From positions 949,850-1,013,849 of the forward strand of contig CAWDDG010000008.1 of NCBI GenBank assembly GCA_963801065.1: a stretch of DNA of 64,000 nucleotides, read 5' to 3'. Shown piece after piece: positions 59,988 to 64,000 of this stretch. Each line of letters starts with the position of its first letter. The stretch's first letter is position 1. Position numbers and translations under genes: made by a program. The stretch comes from CAWDDG01 sp963801065 (GTDB lineage: Bacteria > Actinomycetota > Actinomycetes > Jiangellales > Jiangellaceae). A model generated the notes under the pieces. That model was not told the DNA's origin. It worked only from the letters and a program-made list of their open reading frames with translations, and made no database searches.

Positions 59988-61461
59988 GGGCATACCTCCG
60001 GCGAATGGAGGGTTTCCCACCTCTCCGGGCGGGCCGAGGGGTGGGAAACCCTCCGGTGCCGCTCTGTGGGGCGGCCGCTTCGCGGCGGCGCCGGCGGACG
60101 CCCTGGCCGCGTTGTCACGGAGCACGCATTTCGACTGGCGGCTCGCGCCGTACGACATCGCCGGCTCGAGGGCACATGCGGGCGCGTTGAACCTGGCGGG
60201 ACTGCTGGACGACGCCGAGCTGCGAGCCATGCATGTGGGGCTCGACGCTCTCGCGGCCGACGTGTCGGCTGGCACGTTCGGGCCGGAGCCGTCCGACGAG
60301 GACGTCCACACGGCGTTGGAAAGAGGGCTGATCGAACGAGTCGGCCCGGCACTGGGCGGCAAGCTGCGGGCCGGGCGGTCGCGGAACGACCAGATCGCCA
60401 CGCTGCTCCGGATGTACCTGCGCGACGCGGCCCGGTCGGTCGCAGCGCTTGTCCTGGACCTCGTCGAGGCCCTGGTGGCGCATGCCGACCGGCACCTCGG
60501 TGTCGCGATGCCGGGCCGGACGCATCTGCAGCATGCCCAGCCGGTCTTGCTGTCACATCACCTGCTCGCACACGCATGGGCGCTGCTGCGCGACGTCGAC
60601 CGGCTGCGCGACTGGGACCGCCGTGCCGACTCGTCGCCGTACGGGTCCGGGGCGCTGGCCGGTACCTCGCTGGGGCTCAGCCCGGAGGCCGTGGCCGAGG
60701 CCTTGGGGTTCTCGCGGGCGGTCGAGAACTCGATCGACGGCACGGCGTCGCGGGACGTCGCCGCCGAGATGGCGTTCGTGCTGGCCATGATGGGCATCGA
60801 CCTGTCCCGGTTGGCAGAGGAGATCGTGCTGTGGGCCACCAAGGAGTTCTCCTTCGTCGAGCTCGACGACGCCTGGGCGACCGGCTCGTCGATCATGCCG
60901 CAGAAGAAGAACCCGGATGTCGCGGAGCTGGCGCGCGGCAAGGCGGGCCGGCTGGTCGGCAACCTCTCCGGGCTGTTGACGACGCTCAAGGCGCTGCCGC
61001 TCGCATACAACCGCGACCTGCAGGAGGACAAGGAGCCGGTCTTCGACTCGGTGGACTCGCTGGTGCTGCTCCTGCCAGCCTTTACCGGCATGGTCTCGAC
61101 ACTGCGTTTCCACACCGCCCGGATGGAGGCGCTGGCGCCGCAGGGGTTCGCGCTGGCCACCGACGTCGCCGAGTGGCTGGTCCGCGAGGGCGTGGCGTTC
61201 AGGGAGGCGCACGAGATCGCCGGTGCGTGCGTGCGACTGTGTGAGGCGCGCGGCGTGGAGCTCTGGGATCTCACGGACCAGGACCTGGCCTCGGTCTCGC
61301 CCTCCCTGCAGCCGGGGGTGCGGTCGGTCCTCACCGTGCAGGGCTCGCTCGCTGCGCGGTCGGCCAAGGGAGGGACCGCGCCACGGCGGGTCGCCGAGCA
61401 GCTCGACGCGGTGCGGCGCGTCGTCGTCCGGCATCGTCGGTGGGCGGCGGGGAGTGAGTGA
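59980..61461 (+). CDS. argH: Argininosuccinate lyase with palindrome-encoded N-terminal insert
   Basis: Releases arginine and fumarate. 493 residues, somewhat longer than usual. The signature loop GSSIMPQKKNPDVAEL, the THLQHAQPVLLSHHLLAHAW block and the SRNDQIATLLRMYL region are intact. The family normally begins around LWGGRFAAAPADAL. Here about 28 residues precede it, including GGFPTSPGGPRGGKPSG, encoded by the palindrome at 60007-60054. ATG 59980 is the only start with operon-type overlap and no in-frame ATG or GTG lies after the palindrome, so the insert is probably translated. Confidence 0.93.
   Translation: MPEGIPPANGGFPTSPGGPRGGKPSGAALWGGRFAAAPADALAALSRSTHFDWRLAPYDIAGSRAHAGALNLAGLLDDAELRAMHVGLDALAADVSAGTFGPEPSDEDVHTALERGLIERVGPALGGKLRAGRSRNDQIATLLRMYLRDAARSVAALVLDLVEALVAHADRHLGVAMPGRTHLQHAQPVLLSHHLLAHAWALLRDVDRLRDWDRRADSSPYGSGALAGTSLGLSPEAVAEALGFSRAVENSIDGTASRDVAAEMAFVLAMMGIDLSRLAEEIVLWATKEFSFVELDDAWATGSSIMPQKKNPDVAELARGKAGRLVGNLSGLLTTLKALPLAYNRDLQEDKEPVFDSVDSLVLLLPAFTGMVSTLRFHTARMEALAPQGFALATDVAEWLVREGVAFREAHEIAGACVRLCEARGVELWDLTDQDLASVSPSLQPGVRSVLTVQGSLAARSAKGGTAPRRVAEQLDAVRRVVVRHRRWAAGSE
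60007..60054. repeat. Palindromic element inside the argH reading frame
   Basis: GGAGGGTTTCCCACC (60007-60021) is the exact reverse complement of GGTGGGAAACCCTCC (60040-60054) around an 18-base GC-rich centre. It lies 27 bp after the argH ATG and keeps the frame open, encoding a Gly/Pro-rich linker. The hairpin could also modulate argH translation, since it sits just after the ribosome loading site. Confidence 0.8.
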
Positions 61462-62074
61462 CGTCGTCGACCGGGTGTTCTTCGACCGCCCCGTCCTCTC
61501 CGTCGCGCCGGAGCTGCTGGGATGCGTCGTGGAGCACGCTACGGCCGAGGGCGTGGTGGCGGTCCGGCTGACCGAGGTCGAGGCGTACGACGGCGCGAAC
61601 GACCCCGGCTCTCACGCGTACCGCGGCCGAACCTCCAGGAACGAGGTGATGTTCGGGCCGCCCGGTCACGTATACGTCTACTTCAGCTACGGGATGCACT
61701 GGTGCGCGAACCTGGTCTGCGGCGAGGTCGGGCGAGCGGCCGCCGTGCTGCTTCGCGCCGGAGAGGTCGTCGCCGGCGCGGATGTCGCACGAAGGCGGCG
61801 CCGCGCGGCGCGTGGCGAGCACGAGCTGGCGAGCGGACCGGCGCGGCTGGCGTCGGCGCTGGGCCTGACCAGGGCGGAAAACGGGGTCGACGCCTGCGAT
61901 CCGGCTTCGCTACTGAGGGTGCTGCCTCCCGGAGGCACGACGGCTCCGGTGCGCGCCGGGCCGAGGGTGGGACTTACCCGGGCAGCCGACCGTCCCTGGC
62001 GCTTCTGGCTCGAGGGCGAGCCCACGGTCTCGGCCTACCGTCCGCACACACCCAGGCGCCGCACCCCACGTTGA
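61454..62074 (+). CDS. mpg: 3-methyladenine DNA glycosylase (Mpg/AAG family)
   Basis: Excises alkylated purines. 206 residues with the catalytic glutamate in LTEVEAYDGANDPGSH, YRGRTSRNEVMFGPPGHVYV (DNA-intercalating tyrosine region) and YGMHWCANLVCGE. GTG 61454 overlaps the argH stop by 8 bp, so it rides on the arg operon, the usual actinomycete arrangement. The next palindrome begins at its stop codon. Confidence 0.93.
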   Translation: MSDVVDRVFFDRPVLSVAPELLGCVVEHATAEGVVAVRLTEVEAYDGANDPGSHAYRGRTSRNEVMFGPPGHVYVYFSYGMHWCANLVCGEVGRAAAVLLRAGEVVAGADVARRRRRAARGEHELASGPARLASALGLTRAENGVDACDPASLLRVLPPGGTTAPVRAGPRVGLTRAADRPWRFWLEGEPTVSAYRPHTPRRRTPR

Positions 62075-62174
62075 TCATGCAATCCCGGTGCGACACGCCG
62101 GTGGTGCCACTATGAGAGCGTTGGTCGGCGCGCCGGGCTACCCGGCGTGTCGCACCGGGATTGCATGATCAACG
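62069..62174. repeat. 33-bp perfect palindrome arms, family copy 2
   Basis: The left arm 62069-62101 (CGTTGATCATGCAATCCC...) is the exact reverse complement of 62142-62174, around a 40-base centre. It shares the outer CGTTGATCATGCAA and the inner GACACGCCG blocks with the palindrome at 42939-43019, while the middle of the arms differs. It separates mpg from tyrS and touches the mpg stop. It would end arg-operon transcripts and may be a mobile repeat of the REP or MITE kind. Confidence 0.85.
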
Positions 62175-62200
62175 AGGTGAGCAGGGGAAGAGTCGACGAC

Positions 62201-63481
62201 GTGACCGAGATCCTGGACGAGTTGAAGTGGCGCGGGTTGGTGGCGGTGTCCACCGACGAGGACGCGCTGCGGGCGGCCTTCGCTGCCGGTCAGGTCACGT
62301 TCTATGTCGGATTCGACCCGACAGCGCCGAGCCTGCATTTCGGCAACCTGCTCCAGCTCCTGACGGCCCGTCGCTTGCAGGACGCCGGCCACCGGCCGTT
62401 GCTTCTGGTCGGGGGTTCGACAGGCCTCATCGGCGACCCGAAGCCCACTGCCGAGCGCACGCTGAACTCCAAGGAGACTGTCGCGTTGTGGGTGGAGCGG
62501 ATCCACGCACAGGTCGAGCGCTACGTCTCGTTCGAGGGATCCAACGCGGCGACGGTGGTCAACAACCTGGATTGGACGGCGCCCCTCTCGGCGATCGACT
62601 TCCTCCGGGACATCGGCAAGCACTACCGCGTCAACCGGATGCTCGCCAAGGAGGCCGTCAGCGCCAGGCTGGAGTCCCAGGAGGGTATTTCGTACACGGA
62701 GTTCAGCTACCAGATTCTGCAGGGGCTTGATTTCCTCGAGCTCTACCGGCGGTACGGCTGCACATTGCAGACCGGCGGAAGTGATCAGTGGGGCAACCTC
62801 ACCAGCGGGGTGGACCTGATCCACCGGGTCGAGGGAGTGTCCGTCCACGCGCTCGCGACACCGCTGCTGACTCAGGCGGACGGGACCAAGTACGGGAAGA
62901 CCGAGGCGGGCACCGTCTGGCTCGACCCGGAGATGACCTCCCCGTACGCGTTCTACCAGTACTGGTTGAACGTCGAGGACAGCGAGATCTCCGCGCTGCT
63001 CCGTGCATTGTCGTTTCGCAAGCCCGAGGAGATCGAAGACCTGGAACGGGCGAGTGCGGACCGCCCTGCCGGGCGGGTGGGTCAGCGCGCACTCGCCGAG
63101 GAGCTGACGGCTGTGGTGCACGGGGCGGACGAGACCGCACGCGCGATCGCGGCGTCCCGCGCACTGTTCGGACAGGGCTCGTTGGAGGACCTGGACGAGC
63201 GGACGCTTGCCGCAGCGCTGGCCGAGACGCCGATGGCCCGGGTCGACGCGGGCGCTGAGCTGCCCTCGTACGTCGATCTCCTGGTGGCGGCCGGGCTCGT
63301 GTCGTCGCGCTCCGCGGCGCGACGGGCGATCGCCGAGGGCGGCGCGTACGTCAACAATGCAAGAATCGAGCCGAGCACCGATCCGGATGCGCGACTGCGG
63401 GAATCCGAGCTGCTGCACGGGCGTTGGACAGTGTTGCGGCGGGGCAAACGGGCCGTGGGTGGTGCCGAGATCACCCGGTAG
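62201..63481 (+). CDS. tyrS: Tyrosine-tRNA ligase
   Basis: A 426-residue class I synthetase. The HIGH-type motif is APSLHFGNLLQL, the Tyr/ATP pocket is LVGGSTGLIGDP, and the KMSKS-type loop is the KFGKS-like DGTKYGKTEAG. The C-terminal S4 RNA-binding domain (YVDLLVAAGLVSSRSAARRA) is complete. GTG 62201 (VTEILDELKWRGL) is preferred, with AGGGGAAGAG ahead. The in-frame ATG 62165 lies inside the palindrome arm and GTG 62177 is another candidate. It is followed by the rRNA operon promoters. Confidence 0.94.
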   Translation: MTEILDELKWRGLVAVSTDEDALRAAFAAGQVTFYVGFDPTAPSLHFGNLLQLLTARRLQDAGHRPLLLVGGSTGLIGDPKPTAERTLNSKETVALWVERIHAQVERYVSFEGSNAATVVNNLDWTAPLSAIDFLRDIGKHYRVNRMLAKEAVSARLESQEGISYTEFSYQILQGLDFLELYRRYGCTLQTGGSDQWGNLTSGVDLIHRVEGVSVHALATPLLTQADGTKYGKTEAGTVWLDPEMTSPYAFYQYWLNVEDSEISALLRALSFRKPEEIEDLERASADRPAGRVGQRALAEELTAVVHGADETARAIAASRALFGQGSLEDLDERTLAAALAETPMARVDAGAELPSYVDLLVAAGLVSSRSAARRAIAEGGAYVNNARIEPSTDPDARLRESELLHGRWTVLRRGKRAVGGAEITR

Positions 63482-63553
63482 GGCGGTGTCGGGCGGCTGA
63501 CCTGGGCAAACGAGTCGTCGGACTCGCCGTGCCTTGGGTCAGGGCGAGCCGAT

Positions 63554-63583
63554 TTGACGTCGTCGCGGATGCCGCCGTAGGTT
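63554..63583 (+). promoter_or_regulatory. rRNA operon promoter P1
   Basis: TTGACG (63554-63559), an 18-nt spacer and TAGGTT (63578-63583). Both the 18-nt spacing and the TARGTT -10 are repeated at P2, which supports the assignment. 63482-63553 between tyrS and P1 holds no feature I can support. Confidence 0.65.
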
Positions 63584-63719
63584 TCTCTTCGGCTCGCGGG
63601 GAGCGGGACGCCGGAGGCGGCGGCCGGCCCGGGGGCAACTGCTCTGCAGACTCCACGGCGGGCCGCTGCGCGGCCCGACATGGGCGACGATGTGTGGGCT
63701 TGGTCGGAAGGCCCCGGGT

Positions 63720-63749
63720 TTGACCCCGGACCGCCGGATAGGCTAAGTT
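63720..63749 (+). promoter_or_regulatory. rRNA operon promoter P2
   Basis: TTGACC (63720-63725), an 18-nt spacer and TAAGTT (63744-63749), the same architecture as P1 166 bp upstream. It is the promoter nearest the 16S leader. Confidence 0.75.
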
Positions 63750-64000
63750 TGATGAGTTGCCCCGAGAATGGCCCTGGCGGGCTGTACTTGGTGTGCGTCC
63801 GATCCTTGAGAACTCAACAGTGTGCCAAATAATTGTCGATGCCAAATTGACACCCCGTCCACGGTGACAGCCGGATACCGGCTGCTCGTCGTGATGGGTT
63901 CCTTTGGTAAGACGGATGACATTCATGTCAGCCGTTCTTGCCGGGGTTGTTCTTTTCTCATGTGTCGACGTGCTCGAGACCTCTTCGCGGGGTCTCGAGA
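63750..64000 (+). ncRNA. Pre-16S rRNA leader (16S gene lies beyond the window)
   Basis: The stretch after P2 contains TTGAGAACTCAACAGTGTGCC (63806-63826), a motif typical of actinomycete rRNA leaders and spacers linked to antitermination and processing. A stem CAGCCGG/CCGGCTG lies at 63868-63884, and a terminal stem CTCGAGACC/GGTCTCGAG at 63973-63999. The 16S start (GAGTTTGATC...) is not reached. The unusually AT-rich stretch at 63800-63850 and the absence of any plausible reading frame agree with a leader RNA. Confidence 0.75.

Noticed and set aside
38519..62174. CRISPR repeats or attachment sites among the palindromes
   Set aside because: There is no regular spacing, no spacers, no cas genes and no integrase; copies are single and tens of kilobases apart.
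63847..63852. A third rRNA promoter at TTGACA 63847-63852
   Set aside because: No acceptable -10 lies 16-19 nt downstream; the region there forms a CAGCCGG/CCGGCTG stem in the leader.

Overview
The window is high-GC bacterial chromosome of actinomycete character. The evidence is very high GC, many GTG starts, 4-bp GTGA/ATGA gene overlaps, an FMN-riboswitch rib operon containing a RibM-type transporter, and the blocks infC-rpmI-rplT-rRNA methyltransferase-pheST and argCJBDFRGH-mpg-tyrS-rrn. Many starts sit 6-8 nt after a TANNNT -10 box, which points to leaderless mRNAs. The genus cannot be fixed from the sequence alone. No tRNA, CRISPR array, prophage or intact insertion sequence was seen.

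Layout. 1-8.6 kb is housekeeping: fmt, rsmB, rpe, FMN riboswitch, ribD-ribE-ribM-ribBA-ribH, hisE-hisG. 8.6-11.7 kb is accessory: a Phd/PIN toxin-antitoxin pair, a flavoprotein remnant, a PQ-loop-like membrane protein and a large LuxR regulator. 11.8-26.3 kb is a catabolic island: coxD-coxE-XdhC-mocA (maturation of a molybdenum hydroxylase), two small membrane proteins, a reverse-strand operon DUF2877-fdrA-DUF1116 (the three-part oxamate carbamoyltransferase family), a divergent PucR regulator, and a three-subunit molybdenum hydroxylase followed by coxG. 26.3-26.9 kb is a scar with truncated alkD and luxR pieces beside an inverted repeat. 27-45 kb carries a MalT/BTAD-type giant regulator, a membrane phosphoesterase, a nitrilase-family amidase, alkB, a MOSC protein, hyuA-hyuB, a P-loop kinase, an alanine-racemase-fold enzyme, an MFS permease, a CaiB-type CoA-transferase, and carbamate kinase next to a cyanuric acid hydrolase/barbiturase. 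45.2-64 kb is core genome: infC with an apparent AUC start, rpmI, rplT, pheST, the whole arginine pathway, mpg, tyrS, and the tandem promoters and leader of an rRNA operon whose 16S gene begins beyond the window.

How the genes may work together. The Mo-hydroxylase, the barbiturase-family ring opener, the FdrA/DUF1116/DUF2877 transcarbamoylase and carbamate kinase can be joined into an inferred energy-conserving oxidative pyrimidine (or other N-heterocycle) route. Ring oxidation gives barbiturate, ring opening gives ureidomalonate (the one-carbon-longer homologue of oxalurate), phosphorolysis gives carbamoyl phosphate plus malonamate, and carbamate kinase makes ATP. An amidase and a CoA-transferase in the same window could finish the chain.

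Two other patterns stand out. First, at least six, possibly seven, apparent frameshifts (rsmB, ribD, pucR x3, coxL, perhaps coxS) are all of the same sign, one base too many, mostly in short G/C runs; assembly overcalls are the likeliest cause. Second, there are long near-perfect intergenic palindromes, two of which (42.9 kb and 62.1 kb) are clearly copies of one family.
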